Below are positions 8,289-17,699 of a stretch of 64,000 nucleotides of DNA, piece by piece. The stretch is from Maribacter arcticus (GTDB taxonomy: Bacteria > Bacteroidota > Bacteroidia > Flavobacteriales > Flavobacteriaceae), in the NCBI RefSeq assembly GCF_900167935.1, contig NZ_FUYL01000008.1, positions 181,205-245,204 of the forward strand. Direction: 5' to 3'. The notes below the pieces were generated by a model. It had not been told where the DNA came from and did no database searches. It saw only the letters and a list, made by a program, of their open reading frames with translations. Position numbers and translations under genes: made by a program. The stretch's first letter is position 1. Every line of letters starts with the position of its first letter.

Positions 8289-8909
8289 TTAAATAATATC
8301 TAAGCTGCCTTTTCCTTCACGAATAACTTCAGCTTGCCCCGATGAAACATCTATAATCGTAGACCCAATATTACCGCCATAACCACCATCGATAACTACA
8401 TCAACAAGGTTTTTCCATTTCTCAAAAATAAGTTCTGGATCAGTAGTATATTCTAAAACATCATCATCATCACGGATTGATGTCGATACAATAGGGTTAC
8501 CTAAACCCTCTACTAAGGCTTTTACAATACTATTATCAGGCACACGAATACCAACTGTTTTTTTCTTCTTAAACTCTTTCGGTAAATTATTATTACCGGG
8601 TAAAATAAACGTATAGGGCCCTGGTAATGCTCGCTTTAAAATTTTAAAGGTAGCAGTATCAATTTGTCGAACATAATCAGACAGGTTACTTAAATCAGTA
8701 CAAATAAATGACCAATTGGCCTTTGCTAGTTTAATTCCTTTTATTCGAGCAATTTTTTCTAAAGCCTTAGAATTGGTAATATCACAACCCAAACCATATA
8801 CAGTATCAGTAGGGTAAATAACTAAGCCACCTTTACGTAGTACCTCCACTACCCTTTTTATCTCTTTTGGGTTCGGATTTTCTTCGTATATTTTTATAAA
8901 TTCAGCCAC
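8289..8909 (-). CDS. Sua5/YciO/YrdC family threonylcarbamoyl-AMP synthase-like protein
   Basis: A 206-residue cytosolic protein with the YrdC fold: GGLVIYPTDTVYGLGCDI near residues 27-44 for ATP/threonine binding, LPGPYTFILPG in the middle and GIRVPDN near 125. YrdC-type enzymes make threonylcarbamoyl-AMP for the t6A37 tRNA modification. The variant KGIKLAKANWSFICTDLS, where canonical enzymes read KRP(R/K)xxPL, looks more like the YciO branch, so the t6A role is less certain than the fold. It lies 10 bases downstream of the GH16 gene on the same strand and may be co-transcribed. Confidence 0.82.
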   Translation of the reverse strand: MAEFIKIYEENPNPKEIKRVVEVLRKGGLVIYPTDTVYGLGCDITNSKALEKIARIKGIKLAKANWSFICTDLSNLSDYVRQIDTATFKILKRALPGPYTFILPGNNNLPKEFKKKKTVGIRVPDNSIVKALVEGLGNPIVSTSIRDDDDVLEYTTDPELIFEKWKNLVDVVIDGGYGGNIGSTIIDVSSGQAEVIREGKGSLDII

Positions 8910-8919
8910 CTATAATGAT

Positions 8920-9816
8920 TTAATTCACTTGATACACTCTAATATAATCAACTTCCATAGTAGCAGGGAAAATAGACATATCAACTCCTTCAAGTCCACC
9001 CCAATTTCCGCCTACGGCAATATTCATTAAGAAATAAAAATTATTTGAAAACGGCCAATTCTCTACCGTACTGCTTGTAGGTCTTCTAAACATAAATTGA
9101 ACATTCTCTATATCATCAACATAAAATTTGATGTATTTTGAAGACCACAAAATTCCGAAATTATGAAATTCCTCTTCAATAGATTCTAAATCAACTGCGC
9201 CAGAAGTGATCTCTGTTCCATTCGTATGGTTGTTCGCGGTGCTATGAATTGTAAAATGAGTTTTATTTGGTTTAAAACTTACATATTCCATCATGTCTAT
9301 TTCTCCGCATGCAGGCCATCCTACACTTTGAATATTACTACCTAACATCCATAATGCCGGCCATGTACCGTTACCTTTATATTCTGGTAATTTCGCTCTA
9401 ATTTCCATTCTACCGAACTTGAAAGACTGCTTGCTATTCAAACGAGCAGATGTAAATGCACCTTCAATGGTATTATCTGTATTTCTCTTAGCGGTAATCT
9501 TCAAAGTTCCATCACTTACCTCTGTATTACCCTCAGCTTGGTAATTTTGAAGTTCGTTATTGCCCCATCCATTTCCACCGGTCTCTAAAGCCCAGTTTTC
9601 AGTCGATAATGATACCCCTTCAAATTCATCACTCCAAACCAACTCTGCATTATCCCAATAATCAACATTATCAGGATTATTTATATCATTTTCAATTTCT
9701 TCCGGCTTTGGGTCTGGCGATTGCGTTATTTCAGCTTCTGGTTCGCTCACATTAGAACTCGAACAAGCAAAAATAAAAATGGTTAGTAAAATTGAAATTA
9801 ACCTATAGTTTTTCAT
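8920..9816 (-). CDS. Glycoside hydrolase family 16 lipoprotein (laminarinase-type)
   Basis: A surface or periplasmic endo-beta-glucanase of 298 residues. The N-terminal signal ends in the lipobox FACS (Cys about 18) and is followed by an acidic, proline-containing linker (about 20-50). The GH16 jelly-roll has WSDEFEG near the start and the catalytic motif GEIDMMEYV (ExDxxE) near 175. That spacing is the bulged laminarinase type, so beta-1,3-glucan such as laminarin is the probable substrate, fitting a marine, algae-associated lifestyle. No SusC/D pair or other carbohydrate genes adjoin it, so it is a solitary enzyme rather than part of a polysaccharide utilisation locus. Confidence 0.88.
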   Translation of the reverse strand: MKNYRLISILLTIFIFACSSSNVSEPEAEITQSPDPKPEEIENDINNPDNVDYWDNAELVWSDEFEGVSLSTENWALETGGNGWGNNELQNYQAEGNTEVSDGTLKITAKRNTDNTIEGAFTSARLNSKQSFKFGRMEIRAKLPEYKGNGTWPALWMLGSNIQSVGWPACGEIDMMEYVSFKPNKTHFTIHSTANNHTNGTEITSGAVDLESIEEEFHNFGILWSSKYIKFYVDDIENVQFMFRRPTSSTVENWPFSNNFYFLMNIAVGGNWGGLEGVDMSIFPATMEVDYIRVYQVN

Positions 9817-9868
9817 ATTCTTTATATCAATTTAAGCAAATTCTAGTAAAAACCTCAAAATTATTACT

Positions 9869-12196
9869 CTAGCCTAACACCTCTAATTTAGCAAATCGAA
9901 GAAGCAATTTTTTAATATCCCCTTTATCGAACATTATCTCAGCTTTTCGATCATTACCCGATCCCTCTAATTGAACTACTTTTCCTCTACCAAATCGAGT
10001 ATGGTTAACCAATGAACCTACAGCCAAATTTGGATCAATAGCATTCGTATTACCAACTGGCTCTGCTAGTTGCGGTTTAATTTTACGTAACTTTTTCAGT
10101 TGAATAGAATTTGGCTGACCAACAATTGGTGGTGCTCCCCTAACTGGCTTTTCTTGCCTTAGTCTAGTCTTATCTACCTCTCCAAAAATATCAGCATTTA
10201 TAAGAGGTTTATAGCGATAACCACCATCAACAGGGGTTAAATTCTCAACATATTGTTCATCAATTTCCTCTAAAAATCGACTTGGCTCAGCATCAATCAA
10301 TTTACCCCATCGGTATCTATTTTGAGTATAGGTTAGGTATGCTTGTTTCTCAGCTCGTGTAAGTGCTACGTAAAAAAGTCTACGTTCTTCTTCCAATTCG
10401 CTTCGAGTACTCATGCTCATTCCCGATGGAAAAAGGTCCTCTTCCATTCCCACAATATATACATATGGAAATTCAAGCCCTTTAGCCAAATGTATCGTCA
10501 TAAGAGCAACCCTGTCGTCATCTCCGGTGTCTTTATCTAAATCTGTTGCAAGAGCAACATCTTCTAAAAACTCACCAATATTTCCTGTTGCCCCATCAAT
10601 CTCCTTCTGTCCTTCTACGAAATCTTTAATACCATTTAAAAGTTCTTCGATGTTCTCCATTTTACCGATACCTTCGGGAGTTCCATCTTTTTTAAATTCT
10701 AAAAGAATTCCGGTTTTTTTGGCAACATGTTCAGACAATGCAAAAGCATCTGTAGTTTCGTTCATGACCTGAAAACTCTTGATCATGGTTACAAAATCTT
10801 GAAGTTTTCGCTTAGTTCCTGAGTTTATCTTTAAATCAATTTTGTCGATATTCTCCATAACTTCAAATATGGAGCGGTTATAATGATTCGCAGCAACAAC
10901 AAGTTTATCTATGGTAGTGCCACCAATTCCCCTTGCTGGAAAATTAATGATTCTTTTTAAAGCTTCTTCATCTTTCGGATTGATGACCATACGTAAATAC
11001 GATAGTACATCTTTAATCTCTTTACGTTGATAAAATGATAATCCGCCATAAATACGATATGGAATATCACGTTTACGTAGTGCGTCTTCAATAGATCTAG
11101 ATTGAGAATTTGTTCTATACAAGACAGCAAATTGACCATTGCTCATTTGATCTTGCATTCGATGCTCCCAAATAGAATTTGCAACAAATCGGCCCTCTTC
11201 AGCATCTGTAGGGCTTCTATGTATCTTAATAGCAGAACCATCATCATTTGCGGTCCAAACCACCTTTTCAATTTGGTTCTTGTTTTTACCAATTATAGAA
11301 TTGGCCGCATTTACAATATTTCTGGTTGATCGATAATTTTGCTCCAATCGATACATGCCTACATTATCATAATCTTTTTGAAAGTTCAATATATTACTAA
11401 TGTTCGCTCCTCTAAATGAGTAAATACTTTGCGCATCATCACCTACCACACAAATATTCTGAAAACGATCAGCTAATGCTTTAACGATTAAGTATTGCGA
11501 ATGGTTAGTATCTTGGTACTCATCTACTAATATATACCTAAAGCGATTCTGATACTTCATCAATACATCTGGGTAGCGAGTTAGTAATTCATTGGTACGA
11601 AGCAATAAATCATCAAAATCCATCGCTCCCGCCTTAAAACATCGATCTACATAATTTTCATATATATCTCCTGTTCTAGGCTTTTTAGCCATCGCATCTT
11701 GCTCTACCAGATCAGGATCATTCCGATATGCCTTAACTGTAATTAAACTGTTTTTAAATGAGGAAATTCTATTCTGAATCTGTTTATATTTATAGATATC
11801 CTTATCTAAACCCATTTCCTTTATAATGGAAGATATTAAGCGCTGAGAATCTTGGGTGTCATAAATGGTGAAGTTAGCTGGGTAGCCTAGTTTATTACCA
11901 TCTATACGTAATAGTTTCGCAAAAACAGAGTGGAAAGTTCCCATCCAAAGATTTTTTGCTTCTGTAGAACCCACAATGTTAGCAATACGCACTTTCATTT
12001 CACGTGCGGCTTTATTGGTAAAGGTTAAAGCTAGAATATTGAAAGAATCGACCCCTTGTGCCATTAGGTGGGCAATTCTATAAGTTAATACGCGTGTTTT
12101 CCCAGATCCCGCTCCAGCAATTACCATCAGCGGCCCATCTTTGTGCAAAACAGGAGCCTTTTGGGCATCGTTCAATTCATCTATAAATGAGCTCAA
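9869..12196 (-). CDS. UvrD/PcrA-type superfamily 1 DNA helicase
   Basis: A 775-residue 3'-5' helicase for nucleotide excision and replication-fork repair. Motifs are in order: Q-motif LNDAQKAPV, Walker A GAGSGKT (about 28-34), FTNKAAREM, Walker B DEYQDTN, GDDAQSIYSFRGA, EQNYRST, and motifs V/VI in LMTIHLAKGLEFPYVYIVG and FYVALTRA. The C-terminal tail includes VGSLVNHTRFGRGKVV, the Tudor-like RNA-polymerase-binding segment seen in PcrA/UvrD. Length is normal. It is divergent from the M20 amidohydrolase across a 207-base gap in which I see no other gene. Confidence 0.93.
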   Translation of the reverse strand: MSSFIDELNDAQKAPVLHKDGPLMVIAGAGSGKTRVLTYRIAHLMAQGVDSFNILALTFTNKAAREMKVRIANIVGSTEAKNLWMGTFHSVFAKLLRIDGNKLGYPANFTIYDTQDSQRLISSIIKEMGLDKDIYKYKQIQNRISSFKNSLITVKAYRNDPDLVEQDAMAKKPRTGDIYENYVDRCFKAGAMDFDDLLLRTNELLTRYPDVLMKYQNRFRYILVDEYQDTNHSQYLIVKALADRFQNICVVGDDAQSIYSFRGANISNILNFQKDYDNVGMYRLEQNYRSTRNIVNAANSIIGKNKNQIEKVVWTANDDGSAIKIHRSPTDAEEGRFVANSIWEHRMQDQMSNGQFAVLYRTNSQSRSIEDALRKRDIPYRIYGGLSFYQRKEIKDVLSYLRMVINPKDEEALKRIINFPARGIGGTTIDKLVVAANHYNRSIFEVMENIDKIDLKINSGTKRKLQDFVTMIKSFQVMNETTDAFALSEHVAKKTGILLEFKKDGTPEGIGKMENIEELLNGIKDFVEGQKEIDGATGNIGEFLEDVALATDLDKDTGDDDRVALMTIHLAKGLEFPYVYIVGMEEDLFPSGMSMSTRSELEEERRLFYVALTRAEKQAYLTYTQNRYRWGKLIDAEPSRFLEEIDEQYVENLTPVDGGYRYKPLINADIFGEVDKTRLRQEKPVRGAPPIVGQPNSIQLKKLRKIKPQLAEPVGNTNAIDPNLAVGSLVNHTRFGRGKVVQLEGSGNDRKAEIMFDKGDIKKLLLRFAKLEVLG

Positions 12197-12403
12197 ATTT
12201 TCTTTCTTTTAAAGGCGTGAATTTAGCTATTATATAGGGATACTAAAAGTGATGTCATTTAGATTTATAAACAATGGACGGTATTTCTTTTCATTTTGAA
12301 TATATTTAACCTTTAATACCTCATATTGAGATTGCAAGTTCATGCTGAATGAATTTTAGAATCAATAGTTACATATAGAAAATTATAAATTTAAACACTG
12401 ATT

Positions 12404-13714
12404 ATGAGAAAACTAGGTTTTTTGGCTTTCGTTCTTTTCGGATTTTCCGTTCAAGCACAAGGGCCAAATCTTGAAAAGGATTATACTTCAATAGAAGGCA
12501 AGGTAATTGAATGGCGTAGAGAAATTCATCAAAATCCAGAATTGGGTAACAGAGAATTTAAAACTGCTGAAAAAATTGCAAAGCACCTAAAATCTTTAGG
12601 AATAGAGGTTGAAACCGGTGTTGCACATACAGGTGTCGTTGGTATTTTAAAAGGTGACTTACCAGGCAAAGTAGTTGCGTTGAGAGCAGATATAGATGCC
12701 TTACCCGTAACTGAAAGAAATGATTTGCCGTATAAATCTAACGTCACCTCTGAATTTATGGGTGAGAAAGTTGGCGTTATGCATGCATGTGGTCATGATA
12801 CCCATACCGCAATCTTAATGGGTGTTGCTGAAGTAATGTCCAAAAACAAGGATAAAATTAAAGGCACAGTGAAATTTATTTTTCAGCCAGCTGAAGAAGG
12901 TCCACCACCAGGAGAAGAAGGTGGAGCTTTATTAATGGTTAAAGAAGGAGTAATGAATAGCCCTAAAGTGGATGCTATTTTCGGTCTTCATATTAATTCT
13001 CAAACACCTGTTGGAGTTATTAAATATAAATCTGGTGGTACAATGGCTGCAGCTCAAAGTTTTACTATTAACGTAAAAGGAAAACAAACTCATGGTTCTC
13101 AACCGTGGTCTGGTGTTGACCCTATCTTAATCAGTGCTAAAATAATTGATGGTTTGCAAACTATTATAAGTAGAGAAACTAACCTAACCAATGAAGCAGC
13201 TGTAATTACAGTCGGAAAAATAAAGAGTGGTGTACGTTTCAATATTATTCCAGAAACCGCTGAAATGATTGGTACTATTAGAACGTTAGATTATGACATG
13301 AAGGATAAGCTTAATAAACGTATGGTAGAAATGGTGACTACAATTGCAAAAGCATACGGTGGTGAAGCTACTTGTGAAATTAAGGATGCTACTGATATTA
13401 CCTATAACAATCCTGAATTGGTAGAACAAATGCTACCTACCATAAAAAGAGTGGCTGGTGATGCTAACGTTCAAACACAAAAAGCGATTACTGGTGCAGA
13501 AGATTTCTCATATTTTCAAAGAGAAGCTCCAGGATTTTTCTTTTTCTTAGGAGGAATGACACCTGGCAGTACAGAATCATATCCACATCATACTCCAGAT
13601 TTTTTGATTGATGATAGTGGTCTACTTTTAGGAGTACGTGCGCTTACAGAAATGAGTTTAGACTATTTAAATAGTGATAAAACACCACGTTTAGACATTA
13701 AACCAAAAGGATAA
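12404..13714 (+). CDS. Secreted M20-family amidohydrolase (hippurate hydrolase/IAA-amino acid hydrolase type)
   Basis: Residues 1-18 form a Sec signal peptide ending in VQAQ, so it acts in the periplasm or outside. The M20D metal-binding motifs are present: ALRADIDALPV (about 90), MHACGHDTH (about 125), FQPAEEGPPPGEEGGA (about 165) and a C-terminal GAEDFSYF plus HHTPDF. Enzymes of this family hydrolyse N-acyl or N-aryl amino acids with a di-metal centre. Length (436) is normal for the exported Bacteroidota version. The FMN-binding glutamate-synthase-like gene begins 5 bases after its stop, so the two are probably in one operon. Confidence 0.88.
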   Translation: MRKLGFLAFVLFGFSVQAQGPNLEKDYTSIEGKVIEWRREIHQNPELGNREFKTAEKIAKHLKSLGIEVETGVAHTGVVGILKGDLPGKVVALRADIDALPVTERNDLPYKSNVTSEFMGEKVGVMHACGHDTHTAILMGVAEVMSKNKDKIKGTVKFIFQPAEEGPPPGEEGGALLMVKEGVMNSPKVDAIFGLHINSQTPVGVIKYKSGGTMAAAQSFTINVKGKQTHGSQPWSGVDPILISAKIIDGLQTIISRETNLTNEAAVITVGKIKSGVRFNIIPETAEMIGTIRTLDYDMKDKLNKRMVEMVTTIAKAYGGEATCEIKDATDITYNNPELVEQMLPTIKRVAGDANVQTQKAITGAEDFSYFQREAPGFFFFLGGMTPGSTESYPHHTPDFLIDDSGLLLGVRALTEMSLDYLNSDKTPRLDIKPKG

Positions 13715-13719
13715 TTTTG

Positions 13720-15276
13720 ATGTATCAATTTTTAAATTCAATTCCAAGTCCACCATGGTGGGCTTGGATTTTTTTATTTATTTTTTTAGTAGCGATATGG
13801 GATATATTTATTCAAAAACGCCATACTATAAAGCACAATTTTCCAGTAGTTGGGCATCTTAGATATTGGTTAGAAAGTATCGGACCAGAAATGCGTCAAT
13901 ATTTTGTTGCTAACAACAGAGAAGAGCTTCCTTTTAATAGAATAGAAAGAGGTTGGATTTATGCTTCTGCTAAAAAAGAGAATAACTATGAAGGTTTTGG
14001 TTCTGACCGAGATTTATATGCGCACCAGCATATTTTTGTAAAAAATAGAATGATGGCCTACGCGGTACCTAGTGGTCACCCTAATGCAAGTGAGCCAACA
14101 TTTATACCGTGCGCCAAAATAATGGGCTTACACAATAATCGTAAAAAACCTTACAGACCAGGTAGTGTAGTAAATGTTTCAGCTATGAGTTTTGGTTCAC
14201 TTTCTGCTGCAGCTGTCGAAGCGATGAATAAAGGAGTTAAAAAGGCAAATGCTTATCATAATACTGGTGAAGGTGGACTCTCACCTTATCACAAACACGG
14301 GGGCGATATTATTTTTCATTTTGGGACTGGATATTTTGGTGTGAGAACTGAAGATGGCAATTTCTCTATGGAAAAAATGAAAAAATTGGTTGAAGACAAT
14401 CCGTGTATAAAAGCCATAGAGATTAAATTATCTCAAGGTGCAAAACCAGGTAAAGGCGGGGTATTGCCAGGTGCTAAAATAACACCTGAACTTGCAGAAA
14501 TTAGAGGTGTTGAAGTTGGTAAAGATGTTTTGTCACCTGCTACTCATAAAGCGTTTTCAAACGTTGAAGAATTAATAGCCTTAATAGACGCTATTGCACA
14601 TGAAACTGGCTTGCCTGTAGGTATTAAAGGAGCTATTGGAAAGTTGGATCAATGGGAAGAATTGGCCGACATTATGCTGAAAACAGGAAAAGGCCCAGAT
14701 TTTATTACCGTTGATGGTGGAGAAGGTGGCACAGGTGCTGCTCCCCCATCATTCGCAGATCATGTTTCTTTACCATGGGTTTACGGTTTTTCAAGTCTTT
14801 ACAGGGTATTTTTAAATAGAAACCTTACAGACCGTATTGTATTTATAGGTTCAGGAAAGTTAGGTTTTCCTGCAAAAGCTGTAATGGCATTTGCAATGGG
14901 TGTAGACTGTATTAACGTTGCTCGTGAAGCTATGATGAGTATTGGTTGTATACAAGCGCAAGTATGTCATACCAACAGATGCCCTACCGGCATTGCAACA
15001 CAAAGTCAATGGTTACAAAGAGGTATTAATGTACCTTTAAAATCTGATCGTTTGGCGCAATACTTTAATACGTTTAGAAAAGAATTTTTAGAAATTACAC
15101 ACGCTGCAGGCTATGAACACCCAAGTCAATTTACAATGGATGATGTTCAAGTAAACGTGGACGACCACGACCTAAATCGCAGTTTAGCCTCTACCCACGG
15201 ATATAATAAAACTAAAGTACCATTCAATGGTGTTCAAGAATTAAAAGACTGTTCGTATCTTGGCGGCAAACTTTAG
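13720..15276 (+). CDS. FMN-binding glutamate synthase-like protein
   Basis: This 518-residue protein has an N-terminal transmembrane helix (WWAWIFLFIFLVAIW, about 10-26) and then a GltB-type central FMN/FeS barrel. The barrel includes VSAMSFGSLSAAAVEAMNKG, GGEGGTGAAPPSFADH and the cysteine cluster CIQAQVCHTNRCPTGIA that holds a [3Fe-4S] centre in glutamate synthase. Glutaminase and NAD(P)H domains are absent, so it is a stand-alone, membrane-attached member whose reaction is not established. I chose the ATG at 13720; a TTG one codon earlier is also in frame. It follows the M20 hydrolase by 5 bases. Confidence 0.87.
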   Translation: MYQFLNSIPSPPWWAWIFLFIFLVAIWDIFIQKRHTIKHNFPVVGHLRYWLESIGPEMRQYFVANNREELPFNRIERGWIYASAKKENNYEGFGSDRDLYAHQHIFVKNRMMAYAVPSGHPNASEPTFIPCAKIMGLHNNRKKPYRPGSVVNVSAMSFGSLSAAAVEAMNKGVKKANAYHNTGEGGLSPYHKHGGDIIFHFGTGYFGVRTEDGNFSMEKMKKLVEDNPCIKAIEIKLSQGAKPGKGGVLPGAKITPELAEIRGVEVGKDVLSPATHKAFSNVEELIALIDAIAHETGLPVGIKGAIGKLDQWEELADIMLKTGKGPDFITVDGGEGGTGAAPPSFADHVSLPWVYGFSSLYRVFLNRNLTDRIVFIGSGKLGFPAKAVMAFAMGVDCINVAREAMMSIGCIQAQVCHTNRCPTGIATQSQWLQRGINVPLKSDRLAQYFNTFRKEFLEITHAAGYEHPSQFTMDDVQVNVDDHDLNRSLASTHGYNKTKVPFNGVQELKDCSYLGGKL

Positions 15277-15302
15277 ATTAACTTTTTTAATGCATATTTA
15301 AT

Positions 15303-16073
15303 ATGATAAGATTTTTTTTATGTTCAGCTCTTTTGTTTGTTGGATTAAGCCATGTACAAGCTCAGAAAAAAAGTGAATTAATAGATCAAAATCAGGAACT
15401 AAAATATAAACTAGATTCTGTATCGCGAATAGTAAGTACAGCACAGCACAATGAAAAATTAGGCTTACAACGCGCCGATGAACTTCAAGTACAGGTAACC
15501 GAGTTACAAGATGCCAATGCTACTTTGATGAAAAATCTTAATAGTTTTGCAGCTCTGTCGAGTCAGAATTCTGAGAATATCAATAAGACCTTAGCTACCT
15601 TAAAACGTAAAGAAGAGCAACTTAAAGGTATTACAGATGGTGTCGCAAGTAATGACTCTACCGCAGTAGTTATTTTAACCAATACTAAACAAGTTTTAGG
15701 TGAGAATGCAAAAGTTGGTGTCTCTGATGGATCAGTAATTATTTCTGAGAAATTAGATTTTTTCTTTACAGATGGTGTGGGTGTAAATCCTTCCAGTGAA
15801 TCTAGAGATTGGATAGAGAATGTAGCCAAAGTGGCTAATGCTAACCCTAAGAGCATAATTACTGTAGCAAGCTTAAATATTACAGGCGAAATGGATATTG
15901 CTATTCAACAAGCTACAGCTATTGCGAGCATTCTTATAAAAGAGTTTGGTGTAAATGGCGAACGTATTAGTGCTGTTGGTGCAGATGGTGGATTACGCGA
16001 ATCACTTCAAATAAAACTTCAACCAAATTATAAAGCATTTTATGATATGGCGAAGGGAGACGCCAAAAATTAA
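15303..16073 (+). CDS. Divergent OmpA-like periplasmic protein lacking peptidoglycan-binding residues
   Basis: A 256-residue protein with a Sec signal ending in HVQAQ (cleavage near residue 20) and no lipobox cysteine. Its layout follows the OmpA lipoprotein at 7356: heptad-rich region with NINKTLATLKRKEEQ versus NLEKSLESLQEKDL, then DGSVIISEKLDFFFTDGVG versus KGVVFVSISDKLLFSSGSY, then WIENVAKVANANP versus VLGKVAKVVNNKP. Where the functional paralogue reads EGHTDNVPYRG this one reads ASLNITGEMD, and the later R-x-x-x-x-R site is also lost. Hence it is an OmpA-derived protein that probably no longer binds the cell wall. It stands 26 bases after the GltB-like gene. Confidence 0.7.
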   Translation: MIRFFLCSALLFVGLSHVQAQKKSELIDQNQELKYKLDSVSRIVSTAQHNEKLGLQRADELQVQVTELQDANATLMKNLNSFAALSSQNSENINKTLATLKRKEEQLKGITDGVASNDSTAVVILTNTKQVLGENAKVGVSDGSVIISEKLDFFFTDGVGVNPSSESRDWIENVAKVANANPKSIITVASLNITGEMDIAIQQATAIASILIKEFGVNGERISAVGADGGLRESLQIKLQPNYKAFYDMAKGDAKN

Positions 16074-16160
16074 ATTACTTGCATTTCATCGATGAACCAT
16101 TATACTAATTGAATAAAATCATCGTTTTAAACTGATATAATTCAATAAATAATCTCAAAA

Positions 16161-16679
16161 ATGACCTCAGACCAAATATTTCAACTTTTCGCGTATTTAT
16201 TACCTTCAGTAGTTACGGGCGCTATTGCTTTCTATTTCTTTAGAATGCACACGAACAATGAAGAAGGTCGTAGACGTTTTCTTTTACATAAAGATTCTCA
16301 AAAAGACACCTTGCCAGTTCGTTTGCAAGCATATGAACGTATGGCGCTATTTTTAGAACGAATTGCAATTCCTAGTTTAGTGGTACGTGTTGGCCCACAA
16401 TCTAAAGATAAGGGTGCTTATGAAAGTTTATTGATAAAAAGTATCGAGACAGAATTTGATCATAATTTATCGCAACAAATTTATATGAGCGACGAATGTT
16501 GGAACATAATTAAAGCTGCAAAAAGCGCAACAATACAAATGATTAGGAAAGCGGCAATGAGCCAAACGGAATCTGCCGACAAATTAAGAGAAGACATTCT
16601 TAATGAAACAATGGAAAAAACTTCCCCTTCCGCTACTGCTCTTTCTTTTGTAAAAAAGGAAATTGGAGATTTGTGGTAG
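16161..16679 (+). CDS. DUF7935-type membrane-anchored protein
   Basis: A 172-residue protein of unknown function conserved in Bacteroidota. It has one N-terminal transmembrane helix (LFAYLLPSVVTGAIAFYFF, about 8-26). A soluble part includes the conserved LPVRLQAYERMALFLERI and a C-terminal helical region. No catalytic motif is visible. It ends convergently with the patatin gene, with a shared bidirectional terminator between them. Confidence 0.75.
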   Translation: MTSDQIFQLFAYLLPSVVTGAIAFYFFRMHTNNEEGRRRFLLHKDSQKDTLPVRLQAYERMALFLERIAIPSLVVRVGPQSKDKGAYESLLIKSIETEFDHNLSQQIYMSDECWNIIKAAKSATIQMIRKAAMSQTESADKLREDILNETMEKTSPSATALSFVKKEIGDLW

Positions 16680-16713
16680 TAATTTTAAAAGGAATACTCT
16701 TACTTAAATAAAA

Positions 16714-16745
16714 AATAAATGCTTTCTATTATGAAAGCATTTATT
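16714..16745. terminator. Bidirectional terminator between DUF7935 and patatin genes
   Basis: Perfect 13-base arms AATAAATGCTTTC and GAAAGCATTTATT surround TATTAT, with A-runs on one side and T-rich sequence on the other. The position between convergent genes fits termination in both directions. Confidence 0.8.
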
Positions 16746-16784
16746 GTATAAAATTCTAAGTGTTTTTTAGTCGCTAAAGAGAAT

Positions 16785-17699
16785 TTATTCATTCTCATTT
16801 GGCTCAATAGGGTTTGTTTCTTCGTTCTTATTTTTGGCGTACAGATAACCTCTTTTCCACCACAAGGTCATTTTTGCTTTATCAAATATTAAAGAATTGG
16901 TAGTTAATATCGTTGGCGTATAGAACAGATTTATAATAGCGTTCTTTTGATTGGCAACCAATTTCCCTATTCTGATATTCTGATTTTCAATACGATCTAA
17001 AATAAAGCTCATCATTGTGGTAATCAGCTCGAACGGATTTCTAGATGCTACCCTATTCAAATAATTTACCTCGGTATGTAAAACAACAACATCTACCTCG
17101 GTTGCTCCTCTTTTAATTGCCTCTTCTATAGGTACAATACTTCCTAAACCTCCATCTGCATATTCACATCCATTTTTACGAACTAAACTCATGAATGGCG
17201 TATAGTTGGCCGATATCCAAATCCAATCACAGTAATCATCATACGTACAATCTTTAATAGATTTATACTCTACCTGATTTAATGATAAATTAGAAACCGT
17301 AATAATCACATCAGAATCACCGTGTTTTAATGTCTCGAACTCTTCAAGGGTTAAACTATTTTCAATTAATTTTCTAAGATTTTCACTTTCTCCAAAGGTC
17401 TTTTTTCCTACTAGAAAATTGCGTAGTACATTCCAATGATTAATGGAAATCTCTTCATTACCGCGGATATTTTTCACCAGAAAAGGGCAATTATTAAATA
17501 TGCTCTTTTGATTGACATTAGAATAGATTTCCTTAATCTTATCTAATTTACCTAGAGCTAAATGAGAAATTAATAGACTTCCGGTAGAAGTTCCCACAAA
17601 AATATCATACTTTCTACCTTCTTCTTGAATTAGGTATTGGGCAACACCACCTGCAAAGGCGCCTTTACTACCGCCACCGGAAATAACTAATGCTTTCAT
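16785..17699 (-). CDS. Patatin-like phospholipase
   Basis: A serine acyl hydrolase of 304 residues. The oxyanion loop GGGSKGAFAGG is at about 8-18, the nucleophile elbow GTSTGS at about 38-43 (Ser in GxSxG) and the catalytic aspartate in ADGGLG near 178. No signal peptide, so a cytosolic or inner-face lipid hydrolase is expected. The start codon overlaps the stop of the upstream M1 aminopeptidase gene by 4 bases (ATGA type), indicating translational coupling in a two-gene operon. Confidence 0.9.
   Translation of the reverse strand: MKALVISGGGSKGAFAGGVAQYLIQEEGRKYDIFVGTSTGSLLISHLALGKLDKIKEIYSNVNQKSIFNNCPFLVKNIRGNEEISINHWNVLRNFLVGKKTFGESENLRKLIENSLTLEEFETLKHGDSDVIITVSNLSLNQVEYKSIKDCTYDDYCDWIWISANYTPFMSLVRKNGCEYADGGLGSIVPIEEAIKRGATEVDVVVLHTEVNYLNRVASRNPFELITTMMSFILDRIENQNIRIGKLVANQKNAIINLFYTPTILTTNSLIFDKAKMTLWWKRGYLYAKNKNEETNPIEPNENE

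Noticed and set aside
10343..10772. Two plus-strand ORFs (65 and 119 codons) inside the helicase gene
   Set aside because: They are antisense to strongly conserved UvrD coding sequence and show no protein-like features.
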